A stretch of DNA of 64,000 nucleotides from NCBI GenBank assembly GCA_020849765.1, contig JADLAY010000065.1:16651-80650 (forward strand), written 5' to 3'. The stretch comes from Anaerolineae bacterium (GTDB taxonomy: Bacteria; Chloroflexota; Anaerolineae; Aggregatilineales; Phototrophicaceae). Both the position numbers and the translations under genes were made by a program. Of the stretch, positions 7,977 to 15,295 are shown piece by piece; the first letter of the stretch is position 1; every line of letters starts with the position of its first letter. The notes below the pieces were generated by a model. It was not told the DNA's origin. It did not search any database and saw nothing but the letters and a program-made list of their open reading frames with translations.

Positions 7977-8092
7977 TGGGTGCGTTCAGCCATGAGGCAG
8001 GGACATGCAGCGCCACATCCGCCAGCGCGGACGGCAAGGCACGGTCGATGAGGATGTAATTCCGAGCGACTGCCGCAGGCTAACCCTGCGGT

Positions 8093-8797
8093 CTAGCGCA
8101 GGCGCACGATGATCGACCCGGCCAGTCCCAGGGCGTACACGAATATCGTGTAGAAGGTGTACGGCAGCGTTCGGTAGCTGCGGCGTGCCAGTACGAACAG
8201 GACGACCGCCGTGATCAGCATGATCGCCGAAAAGACGAAGCCGACCAGCACGCGATCGAATCCGGCATAAGCCACAACCGCCAGGGCAAAGAAAAGGCCG
8301 TTGATCACGACCAGCACGATGTCGGTCCCGCTCATGCGGTCGTGGGGCCGCATCTGCTCGAAGATCAGCAGAGGCACCGTGAACGCCCATGCGCCGATGA
8401 AATACAGGATGTTGCCGGCGTAGTAGTCGTCAATGAACAAGCTCTTGCAGATCGCGGAGTCGAAATCTTCAGGTGGGCAGTATTGGTTGAACAGAAAACT
8501 GGCAACCTCATGGAGGCCGTTGCCCGTGGCGTAAAAATACACCCCGACCAGGAACAACAAGCCGAGCGCTGCGCCCGTTCGCGAACGCAGCAGAGAGAAG
8601 TTATCGGTCAGGTGTTGCAGCACAAAGGCCGGGATGATGACCGTAAACAGGATCAGCGTGGTCATTTGCACGAGTTCGTGAAGGCGAAGGAAATCGTCCG
8701 GCTGGAGCAGGATCTGGGTGGTGGGTGAAAAGCGCTCGATGGACACCAGGACAACAGTCAACGAACTCAATGTCAGGAGAATGTGCAATCGTCTCAT
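8093..8797 (-). CDS. Multi-pass integral membrane protein, unknown family
   Basis: 234 residues with about seven hydrophobic helices and short loops. A basic N-terminus precedes helix 1, and the C-terminus ends IIVRLR. Notable are HELVQMTTLILFT (about 40-52) and a loop of about 25 residues with two cysteines (QYCPPEDFDSAICKS, about 105-119) that could form a disulfide outside the membrane. A His sits in GNGLHEVASF. I do not recognise the family. ATG 8797 has AGGAAAG eight bases upstream. It stands alone between the DUF4405 and YceI genes, with gaps of more than 200 bp on both sides and no copy of the shared operator. Confidence 0.75.
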   Translation of the reverse strand: MRRLHILLTLSSLTVVLVSIERFSPTTQILLQPDDFLRLHELVQMTTLILFTVIIPAFVLQHLTDNFSLLRSRTGAALGLLFLVGVYFYATGNGLHEVASFLFNQYCPPEDFDSAICKSLFIDDYYAGNILYFIGAWAFTVPLLIFEQMRPHDRMSGTDIVLVVINGLFFALAVVAYAGFDRVLVGFVFSAIMLITAVVLFVLARRSYRTLPYTFYTIFVYALGLAGSIIVRLR

Positions 8798-8962
8798 TGC
8801 AATCTTTCCTTCAGAGTGTGCTTGGACTGAAAATCGATTTTTCCCGATGACGTCTATGGAGGCAGGCGCAACACATGTCGTGATTGAGTAGAACGCGTTT
8901 CAAACAAGAGTGCAAAAGTGACTCATGCAGGGTTGTTGCAAAGTCAGGATTGCGCTGTCAGG

Positions 8963-9083
8963 CCCTCACCCTAAATCCCTCTCCCGACCGTTGGTGCTCC
9001 CTTTGGTCGTCATGGAGAGGGACTTTCAAGAGCCGTTTTGGCCCCCCTTCGCCATGAGGGAGAAGGGGCTGGGGGATGAGGGT
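8963..9083. repeat. CCCTCACCC/GGATGAGGG composite hairpin repeat
   Basis: CCCTCACCCTAAATCCCTC, then a centre with GGAGAGGGACTTTC, then CCCCTTCGCC/GGGAGAAGGGG and GATGAGGG. The arrangement is nearly identical at 27902-27999 and, inverted, at 46968-47084. A shorter hairpin (TCCCTCGCCGCCATAGCGAC then GAGGGAGA) follows at 9121-9150. The gap 8798-9180 holds nothing else I can support. Confidence 0.75.
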
Positions 9084-9180
9084 CATAGATAAGTTATGCA
9101 TCTCGGATTCAAATGGGGTTCTCCCTCGCCGCCATAGCGACGAGGGAGATGGGGGACACGAACGGGGAAGGGTATCCCGA

Positions 9181-10062
9181 TCAGGCGGGGACCTGATCGG
9201 CGGTGAAATCGAGCGTCAGGGTGACGTCAGGCGTCACGTTGGCGACGCCGGGTGCGTTCGGGATCGCGATGCCCCAGTCGCCGTAATTGATGTTGGTCGT
9301 GGCCGTGCCGGTGATCTGATCCGCCGAGGCAATCGTCACCTGGGCGGTGAAGGTGACCTCGTTGGTCACGCCGACGACCGTCAGGTTGCCGACGACGTCA
9401 AAGGTGTACGTCTCGCCGACGGCGACCGTCGCCGGCAGGCCGTTGATGGCGGTCGGTTCGAAGTCGATGAACTCGTAATCGTCGCTCGACGTGCGCAGGA
9501 TCTCCGAGCGCAGCGCGCGGTTGCGGAATTCGTTATCGGTCGCCAGCGTGCGCGCATTGATGCGAATGGTGCCCACTTGCGATGACGCCGGGTTGCCGAA
9601 ATCGATCACGATGTCACCCGCGACCTCGGTCGTCTGGCCGATCACGTCCGTGCGCACGCCGCGCAAATCCTCTTGCAAGGCGAAGGTCACCAGCGAACTC
9701 GCCGCGTCTATGCGATACAGACTGCGTTCTGCTGCCGGGGCTTCGACCGCTGCCGCCGCTGCTGCTTCTGCCGTCGGTTCTGGCGTGGGCTGCTCGGCGT
9801 CGGCGGTGCTCTGCGCTGCACTCAGCGCCTCGATCGTCGCCTGGAGATCGGTCACCTGCGAGCTCAAATCTGCAACCTGCGTCACGGCGGCAAATGCCTG
9901 CGTTGGGTTGAGCGTCGGGATGGCGTTGATGTCGAGCGTTGGCGCGCTGATGGGCGCGCTCGCCTCGCCGGTGCCACCGACCGTCCACACAAAACCAAGG
10001 ATGCCGCCGACCGCGCCGACGATCAGCGCGACGATCACGTAGACGAGTGTCCTGGCAGTCAT
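9181..10062 (-). CDS. YceI-family lipid-binding-like exported protein
   Basis: 293 residues. A signal anchor (about 5-27) is followed by a Ser/Ala-rich linker with a short coiled coil (about 60-90), an Ala/Glu/Pro spacer, and a YceI domain (about 115-290). The domain opens YRIDAASSLVTFAL and contains VRTDVIGQTTEVAGDI, DNEFRNRALRSEIL and DFEPTAINGLP, all standard YceI blocks of this eight-stranded barrel that binds amphiphilic isoprenoids. RBS AAAGGA lies seven bases before ATG 10062. The shared operator at 10258-10285 is about 200 bp upstream. The gene is divergent from the serine hydrolase-regulator-kinase operon, and pairs by regulation with the b561-like protein at 7361. Confidence 0.88.
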   Translation of the reverse strand: MTARTLVYVIVALIVGAVGGILGFVWTVGGTGEASAPISAPTLDINAIPTLNPTQAFAAVTQVADLSSQVTDLQATIEALSAAQSTADAEQPTPEPTAEAAAAAAVEAPAAERSLYRIDAASSLVTFALQEDLRGVRTDVIGQTTEVAGDIVIDFGNPASSQVGTIRINARTLATDNEFRNRALRSEILRTSSDDYEFIDFEPTAINGLPATVAVGETYTFDVVGNLTVVGVTNEVTFTAQVTIASADQITGTATTNINYGDWGIAIPNAPGVANVTPDVTLTLDFTADQVPA

Positions 10063-10257
10063 AGAGTTGTCCTTTCACATCGTTGACGAGTACTGCTGTG
10101 GGCGAAGACCGGGCGCCGCCGTCGATCTTCACGAGCCTCACAAACCGGATATTATCTAGGAGCCGATACCTCACGTGCGCTGTGCACAGTCACCAAAATC
10201 GACCGAGGTATCGTTTGCCAATGTATCGTGTTGTCATGGTGGCGTGGTTATCGACAC

Positions 10258-10285
10258 CTCAAATATCCTTAAATCGATCTTAAAT
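10258..10285 (-). promoter_or_regulatory. OmpR-type direct-repeat operator, site 3 (best copy)
   Basis: CTCAAAT (10258-10264), CTTAAAT (10268-10274) and CTTAAAT (10279-10285) stand 10 and 11 bp apart, preceded by GTGGTTATC at 10244-10252. It lies in the divergent region between YceI (minus) and the serine hydrolase-regulator-kinase operon (plus), so it could serve both, including autoregulation of the two-component system. A GTAGGG palindrome (10360-10384) lies between the operator and the plus-strand operon. Confidence 0.7.
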
Positions 10286-10359
10286 GGCTTGTGCGAGGGG
10301 TGTTGAAGATGAGATATTGGAGAAAGCAAGAATCCTTGCGCCCTATTTGGGAGGCCTTT

Positions 10360-10384
10360 GTAGGGACGCGCCATGGCGCGTCCG
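10360..10384. repeat. GTAGGG-flanked palindrome
   Basis: Core GGGACGCGCC/GGCGCGTCC (10363-10383) behind a GTAGGG flank. It stands 32 bp before the serine hydrolase start. Confidence 0.8.
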
Positions 10385-10415
10385 CGGCGGGGTCGCCAAG
10401 GATAACTGGAGTGAG

Positions 10416-11555
10416 ATGATGCGATGGATGACAGGTATCGTCGTGCTGGTCGGCGCCAGCCTGCTGAGCGCGACGGTCGCTCAGGCCCAGCCCGCGGTCG
10501 CAAGCGGCGCGACGTCCGCCCTGAACCTTCTGTGGGAGCAGGTCGACGCGCAGCCGGGCGATTTCGGCCTGGCCTGCGTGCCGCTCGATGACCCGGCAGC
10601 GACGTATCTCTACAATGCCTACTCGCCCTTCCCGCTGGCGTCCGTGACCAAGATCCTGATCTTCATCGCCTATGCCGAGCGGCTGGAAGCCGGGCGCATC
10701 TCGCTGGATGAGCGCGTCGAGACGAGCCGACTCGACCTCTACAACCTGCCGCGCACCGACCGCGGCGCGCACGACCGCTTCATGTCGATCTATCCCGAAG
10801 GCACGACCTCGATCAGCCTGTGGGATCTGGCGGCCACGGGCATGATCCAGTACAGCTCGAACGCCGCGTCGGATTATCTGCTCGACCGGCTCTACCCGAC
10901 CGATTGGGACGCGATCTACGCCGAGCTCGGCCTGTCCGAGACGAGCCACCCGAACTCGCTGACGATGATCCCGCTGCTGATGAACAACCACGAGACAGGC
11001 AAGGCGACGCTCGATGAGGTGGACGATCTGTCCGCCGAACAGGGTGAGCGTTATCTTGATCTGTACATCGGCAACGGACAGTGGCGCCAGGATGAGATCG
11101 CTTACCGTTCGCAATCGGGGCGCGGCACCGGCAGCCAGTTCCCCGAATGGGACGTGCAGTCCGCCATCCTGGAGCAGCAGACCGCCACCGGCAGTGTCGC
11201 CGACTGGGTCAAAGTGATGGAGGCCATCTACGCCGACGATCTCGATGGTCCTCTGTCGTACTCGGTCAAGGCGATGACGCGCGCCGCCCTGCGCTGGCAC
11301 GAGAGCGACTTCATCAACCAGTACTACGTCGAGTATGGCTCCAAGCTCGGCTTTTATTCCGGCGGGACGCTGGCGCTGGTCGCCTATGGTCGCCCAATCG
11401 GCGGCAGCCCGGTGATCTCGGTGACCTTTTTCCGCAATATCCCGCGCCAGACCTACAATCAAATGGTGCGCGAGGACAGCGTCGGCGACCTGGCGCACTG
11501 GCTGAATTTCAACGACTGCGCCGGGCTGGGCGCGATGATTGACTCTATGACGTGA
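10416..11555 (+). CDS. Exported beta-lactamase/PBP-fold serine hydrolase
   Basis: About 379 residues from ATG 10416; ATG 10419 is equally possible, with GGAGTGA just upstream, and the frame is open further back into a repeat. A signal peptide (MMRWMTGIVVLVGASLL, ending AQAQ) exports it. The class A-like active-site blocks are visible: PLASVTKILIF (SxxK), IQYSSNAASDYLL (SxN), and YGSKLGFYSGGTLALV in place of the KTG strand. The overall pattern resembles serine beta-lactamase-related and D-Ala-D-Ala peptidase proteins of unknown substrate. The OmpR-type regulator begins 12 bp downstream, so the three genes form an operon; the hydrolase may report on or remodel the cell wall sensed by the kinase. 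Confidence 0.82.
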   Translation: MMRWMTGIVVLVGASLLSATVAQAQPAVASGATSALNLLWEQVDAQPGDFGLACVPLDDPAATYLYNAYSPFPLASVTKILIFIAYAERLEAGRISLDERVETSRLDLYNLPRTDRGAHDRFMSIYPEGTTSISLWDLAATGMIQYSSNAASDYLLDRLYPTDWDAIYAELGLSETSHPNSLTMIPLLMNNHETGKATLDEVDDLSAEQGERYLDLYIGNGQWRQDEIAYRSQSGRGTGSQFPEWDVQSAILEQQTATGSVADWVKVMEAIYADDLDGPLSYSVKAMTRAALRWHESDFINQYYVEYGSKLGFYSGGTLALVAYGRPIGGSPVISVTFFRNIPRQTYNQMVREDSVGDLAHWLNFNDCAGLGAMIDSMT

Positions 11556-11567
11556 AATGGTGACCGA

Positions 11568-12266
11568 ATGACCAAGATACTCCTGATCGAAGATGACAGC
11601 CTGATCGTCGAGCCGGTGATGCGCTCGCTGCGCGGCATGGGCTACGAGGTCGAGTCGGCTCGCGATGGCGCAACCGGCCTGGCGATGGCGCTCAACGACG
11701 ACCCCGACATCGTCATCCTCGACATCATGCTGCCGGAGATGGACGGCTGGGAAGTCTGCAAGGGCGTCCGCGAGAAGAGCGTGGTGCCTATCCTCATGCT
11801 GACCGCCCTCAACGAGGAGATCGACCGAGTGCTCGGCCTCGAGCTGGGCGCCGACGACTACCTGACCAAGCCGTTCAGCACGCGCGAGTTGATCGCGCGC
11901 ATCAAGGCGCTGCTGCGCCGCGTCGAGTTCGACCGCAGCCGCGTGCCGCAGACCAACCAGATCCACATCGCCGACCTCGTGCTCGATCTTGACCGGCGCC
12001 AGGCCTTCAAAGGCGAGCGCGAACTATCGCTGCGCTACAAAGAGTTCGAGCTGCTCAGCCTGCTGGCCGCCAACGCCGGCGAGGTCGTCACCCGCGCCGA
12101 GATCTTCGACAAGGTCTGGGGAACGGAGTGGCTCGGCGACATGCGCACGCTCGACGTGCACATCCGCTGGCTGCGCGAAAAGCTTGAAGACGACCCCAGC
12201 CGCCCGGAATACATCCAGACCGTGCGCGGCGTTGGCTACCGCATCGTCACAGGGAAGGAACGATGA
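11568..12266 (+). CDS. OmpR/PhoB-family response regulator
   Basis: 232 residues. The receiver domain (1-118) has acidic residues Glu8-Asp10, phospho-acceptor Asp52 (DIVILDIMLPEMDGW) and conserved Lys in YLTKPF. A winged-helix domain follows (about 130-228), with LSLRYKEFELLSLLAANAGEVVTR and the wing YIQTVRGVGYRIV. Regulators of this class bind tandem direct repeats. It overlaps the kinase gene by four bases. Four nearby direct-repeat sites (6742, 7949, 10258, 26334), with half-site spacing of one helical turn, are the best candidates for its DNA targets. That link is inference. Confidence 0.95.
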   Translation: MTKILLIEDDSLIVEPVMRSLRGMGYEVESARDGATGLAMALNDDPDIVILDIMLPEMDGWEVCKGVREKSVVPILMLTALNEEIDRVLGLELGADDYLTKPFSTRELIARIKALLRRVEFDRSRVPQTNQIHIADLVLDLDRRQAFKGERELSLRYKEFELLSLLAANAGEVVTRAEIFDKVWGTEWLGDMRTLDVHIRWLREKLEDDPSRPEYIQTVRGVGYRIVTGKER

Positions 12267-13690
12267 GACTGCGCCTGAGCTCGACCAGCATCCGCACGCG
12301 TCTGTTCGTCGCCTACGTCGGCATCGTCCTGATCGGCTTCGCGCTGCTGACGGCGGTCGCGGGCGGGCAGATCTCGTCGGCGGCGCGCCAGGACTTCGAG
12401 CGCCAGTTGGTCAATGAGGTGAGGCTGGTCGCCCAGGTCGTCAACGGCTACGTCAACGACGCCGACAACACTGATTCGGAGGCTCTGGAAGCCCTGATCG
12501 AAGCATACGAGGCTGAAGTCGGCGGCAACCTGAGCTTCGTCAACGTCAGTGACCGCGCTTTTCAGGGTCGTCCGGACTACCACAGCACGCCGGAGATCGA
12601 CACTGCTTTGCGGGGCAGCATCGCCGTGGTCGAGCGCCCGGACGACGAGGGCACAAGCACCTTCGTGACCGCCGCCCCGGTCGGCGATCCGCGGCGCACC
12701 GCCACGATTGTCCAGCTCAGCGTGCCGACCAGCATCCTGCAGGGGTTGATCCTGCAGCGCTGGGCCGTGCTCGGCCTGATCTTCGCGCTGGTGGCGGGAG
12801 TGTCCGTGCTGGCGACGATCTGGGTTTCGCGCTCGATCATCCAGCCGCTGTACGCCCTGCGCGAATCGGCGCTCAACCTCTCGCGCGGCGATTTCTCGCA
12901 TCGCGTCGCCAACCCGGAGAAGGACGAGATCGGCCAGGTGGCGCAGGCGTTCAATCACATGGCCGAGCAGGTCGAAAGCATGCTCGAAGAGCAGCGCGCC
13001 TTCGCCAGCAACACCTCGCACGAGCTGCGCACGCCGCTGACGACGATCAGGCTACGGTCGGAGGCGCTGCGCCACGACGACAGCCTGGACGACGAGACGG
13101 CCAAACGCTACGTCGCCGAGATCGACGATGAGGTCGTGCATTTGAGCACGCTGATCGAAGACCTGACGCTGCTCTCGCGCTTCGACGCCGGGCGCGCCGA
13201 ACTCGGCAGCAACCAGATCGACCTGGCCCGTTTCGCCGCCAGCCTCAACCAGCAGATGAGCACCGCCGCTCGCGCCAAGAACATCACGCTGGCGCTCGAT
13301 CCACCGCAGCAAACACTCGTCGTCAACGCCAGCCTGAGTCATCTGACGGTTGCCTTCCGCAACCTGCTCGACAACGCCATCAAGTACACGCCGTCCGGCG
13401 GCAAGGTCGAGTGGTTCTTCAGCGCCGGGGTCGACGCAGCGCAGGTCATCATCAAGGACACCGGCCAGGGCATCGAGCCGGAACACTCGGCGCGCCTGTT
13501 CGAGCGCTTCTACCGCGCGGACAAGGCCCGCTCGCGCGACGTGCCCGGCAGCGGCCTCGGCCTCGCGCTGGTCAAATCGATCGTCGAGGCCTATGGCGGC
13601 AGTGTCACCGTCGACAGCCCCGGCGCAGGCCAGGGCACAACCGTGACCGTCTCCTGGCCGTACCAGCCCGCCCCTAAGCGCAGGTTGTAA
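12263..13690 (+). CDS. Sensor histidine kinase (HAMP-HisKA-HATPase)
   Basis: 475 residues. Two membrane helices (about 12-32 and 168-190) bracket an extracytoplasmic sensor of about 135 residues. HAMP follows (about 190-243). HisKA has phospho-accepting His253 in NTSHELRTPLTT. The ATPase domain has the N box NLLDNAIKYTPSGG, G1 DTGQGIEPEH and G2 GSGLGLALVKSIVEAYGG. It is the cognate partner of the overlapping response regulator. The sensor domain is not a recognised type, and the stimulus is unknown; the serine hydrolase at the head of the operon and the PDZ, YceI and b561-like candidate targets suggest an envelope or redox signal. Confidence 0.95.
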   Translation: MRLRLSSTSIRTRLFVAYVGIVLIGFALLTAVAGGQISSAARQDFERQLVNEVRLVAQVVNGYVNDADNTDSEALEALIEAYEAEVGGNLSFVNVSDRAFQGRPDYHSTPEIDTALRGSIAVVERPDDEGTSTFVTAAPVGDPRRTATIVQLSVPTSILQGLILQRWAVLGLIFALVAGVSVLATIWVSRSIIQPLYALRESALNLSRGDFSHRVANPEKDEIGQVAQAFNHMAEQVESMLEEQRAFASNTSHELRTPLTTIRLRSEALRHDDSLDDETAKRYVAEIDDEVVHLSTLIEDLTLLSRFDAGRAELGSNQIDLARFAASLNQQMSTAARAKNITLALDPPQQTLVVNASLSHLTVAFRNLLDNAIKYTPSGGKVEWFFSAGVDAAQVIIKDTGQGIEPEHSARLFERFYRADKARSRDVPGSGLGLALVKSIVEAYGGSVTVDSPGAGQGTTVTVSWPYQPAPKRRL

Positions 13691-13707
13691 CCCAGAATCG
13701 TGGTCTG

Positions 13708-13905
13708 TAGGGACGGCACTCTTGCCGCCCGGCGTCCAATGCCGTACGCGGAATGCGGCGGACAAGGCCCCTAAATGGACTTCCTTCGGTCGCACGCACT
13801 GTCCCTACAAATCCTGCGCGTTGTTTCGTAGGGACTCGTCCGTGATGTTCAAATACCTGCCTGCACTGCCAATGGGCAACCGGCGGGTCGCCCCTACGGA
13901 TGTTG
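13708..13905. repeat. Degenerate cluster of GTAGGG palindromes
   Basis: GTAGGGACGGCACTCTTGCC, a degraded centre, CTGTCCCTAC (near 13801), CGTAGGGACTCGTCC and CGGCGGGTCGCCCCTACGG (to 13905) show several partly overlapping units. The 483-bp gap 13691-14173 also holds a tRNA-like fragment, a promoter and two operators. Confidence 0.65.
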
Positions 13906-13916
13906 TCTTAATCCGT

Positions 13917-13960
13917 CTGTGACCTCCGCGCCCCTGGGGTTCGTATCCCCTGCTCGGCCA
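13917..13960 (+). other. Possible tRNA(His) 3'-half remnant
   Basis: CTGTGAC (13917-13923) reads as an anticodon loop with GTG. It is followed by TGGGG-TTCGTAT-CCCCT, a T-arm-like hairpin with four G-C pairs and a T-rich loop, then GCTCGGCCA, which resembles an acceptor 3' strand. No matching 5' half (an upstream GGCCGAGC) is present, so this is not a functional tRNA. It could be an attachment-site scar of an element that integrated in a tRNA(His) gene, or coincidence. The loop has T where A58 is expected, which weakens the case. Confidence 0.3.
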
Positions 13961-13990
13961 TACTCAGCCTCGTGGAAAATGACGAATTGC

Positions 13991-14019
13991 TTGACAGCGG
14001 GCGCGACTCTCGCTAGGAT
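13991..14019 (+). promoter_or_regulatory. Sigma-70-type promoter of the LacI-family regulator
   Basis: TTGACA (13991-13996), a 17-bp spacer and TAGGAT (14014-14019) form a near-consensus promoter. The first LacI-type operator begins at its -10 element, so binding should block transcription directly. Confidence 0.8.
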
Positions 14020-14040
14020 ATTTGCAAGCGCTTGCAAATA
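14019..14040. promoter_or_regulatory. LacI-family operator 1 (22-bp perfect palindrome)
   Basis: TTTGCAAGCGCTTGCAAA (14021-14038) extended to a perfect 22-bp palindrome. The central GC step and CAAGCG/CGCTTG arms are the standard LacI/GalR target. It overlaps the -10 box and start region of the promoter at 13991. Confidence 0.9.
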
Positions 14041-14137
14041 AAAGTGCAATCGATGCAGGCGCTTGACCCTAAAATGCAGCAAATCCTTTGCGATCTTTGC
14101 CGTTTATTGCTGCAAAAACGGCTTTTTTTGGCAGGCG

Positions 14138-14157
14138 TTTTGCAAGCGCTTGCAAAA
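14138..14157. promoter_or_regulatory. LacI-family operator 2 (20-bp perfect palindrome)
   Basis: TTTTGCAAGCGCTTGCAAAA, the same core as operator 1, centred about 118 bp downstream and only 17 bp before the regulator start codon. Two sites roughly 11 helical turns apart suit repression by DNA looping. Confidence 0.9.
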
Positions 14158-14173
14158 TGTGCGGGTTTTTACG

Positions 14174-15202
14174 ATGAGTGCTGATAATCTTAGGCCCAAC
14201 CAACCCGTCACCATTTACGACGTCGCCGCTGCGGCAGGCGTCTCCTACTCGACGGTTTCGCGCGTCCTCAACGGCTTCGAATTCGTCAAAGAATCAACCC
14301 GCGTCAAAGTCATGGATGCTGCCGAGCGCCTCGGCTACGTCGCCAACTTACAGGCGCGCGGTCTGGCTGGTGGGCGCTCGAACATCATCGGCCTGCTCGT
14401 GCCGGTGCTGGATAACAGCTACGTCTCCGAAGTCATGATGGGCATCGACGAAGCGCTGGCCCGCGCCGGTTTCAACCTGATGCTGTTCACGACCCACCGC
14501 CACGCCGGGAAAGAGCAGCAGTACGCCAGCACTATCGCCAGCATGACCGACGGCCTGATCCTGCTCGTCCCGCTCGAATCGCCGATCTACCTGAACGCCA
14601 TCCGCGAGCGCAACTACCCGCACGTGCTCGTCGACCAGACCGACGAATCCGGCGCCAGCGCCAGCGTCAGCGGCACCAACTGGCACGGCGCTTACGAAGC
14701 CACCCAGCACCTGATCATGCTTGGTCACCGCCGCATCGGCGTCATCACCGGCCTGCTCGAACTGAGCAGCGCTCGCGAACGCCTCAATGGTTACCGCGCC
14801 GCCCTCCAGGATTACGCCATCCCGATTGACGAGAGCCTGATCGTCGAGGGGGACTATCTGCAGCCGCGCGGCTACGAGGCCGCCCAGGAACTGCTCAAAC
14901 TGCGCGAGCGCCCGTCCGCCATCTTCGCAATGAACGATCTTTCCGCGCTCGGCGCCATGGACGCCATCCGCGAATCAGGACTTTCAATTCCAGAAGACAT
15001 CTCTCTGGTGGGGTTCGACGACATCCCGCAAGCGGCGATTACACATCCCAAGCTGACGACCGTGCGGCAGCCGCTCGTCCAGATGGGCCGGATCGCCGTA
15101 CGCCTGCTGCTGGAACAACTCGACCACCCCGGCAGCCCGCCAGGGCACGAAACGCTGGCAACCCAACTCGTCATACGGGCATCCAGCCAGCCCCCGAGAT
15201 GA
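14174..15202 (+). CDS. LacI/GalR-family transcriptional regulator of the xylo-oligosaccharide locus
   Basis: 342 residues from ATG 14174; the upstream in-frame stretch crosses operator 2 and is not coding. The helix-turn-helix reads VTIYDVAAAAGVSYSTVSRVLNG (about 11-33, split here for length), followed by a hinge helix LGYVANLQARGLAGGRS. The periplasmic-binding-like core has GLLVPVLDNSYVSEVMMGI, HRRIGVITGLLELSSARERLNGY and the late block ISLVGFDDIPQAAITHPKLTTV. It most likely senses a sugar. Two perfect operators flank the mRNA start, indicating strong autorepression. The transport and hydrolase genes follow on the same strand after 93 bp with no operator of their own, so they may be read from the same promoter. 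Confidence 0.93.
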   Translation: MSADNLRPNQPVTIYDVAAAAGVSYSTVSRVLNGFEFVKESTRVKVMDAAERLGYVANLQARGLAGGRSNIIGLLVPVLDNSYVSEVMMGIDEALARAGFNLMLFTTHRHAGKEQQYASTIASMTDGLILLVPLESPIYLNAIRERNYPHVLVDQTDESGASASVSGTNWHGAYEATQHLIMLGHRRIGVITGLLELSSARERLNGYRAALQDYAIPIDESLIVEGDYLQPRGYEAAQELLKLRERPSAIFAMNDLSALGAMDAIRESGLSIPEDISLVGFDDIPQAAITHPKLTTVRQPLVQMGRIAVRLLLEQLDHPGSPPGHETLATQLVIRASSQPPR

Positions 15203-15295
15203 CCGAACGAACAGACAGCGCAAAGGAGGTAGGTATCGATAGCAACCTTGTCCTGAATTACACGATCACTGGACGATCTACAGAGGAGAAGAAGA

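Noticed and set aside
7986..8390. Minus-strand frame overlapping the seven-helix membrane protein
   Set aside because: Shadow of the membrane protein in another frame; lacks hydrophobic segments and an RBS.
10269..11966. Long minus-strand open frame opposite the serine hydrolase and regulator genes
   Set aside because: Shadow frame; the plus-strand hydrolase and regulator are well supported and the antisense product has no recognisable domain.
13722..13922. Small plus-strand open frame in the repeat cluster
   Set aside because: It consists of GTAGGG repeats, has no RBS and ends in the tRNA-like fragment.
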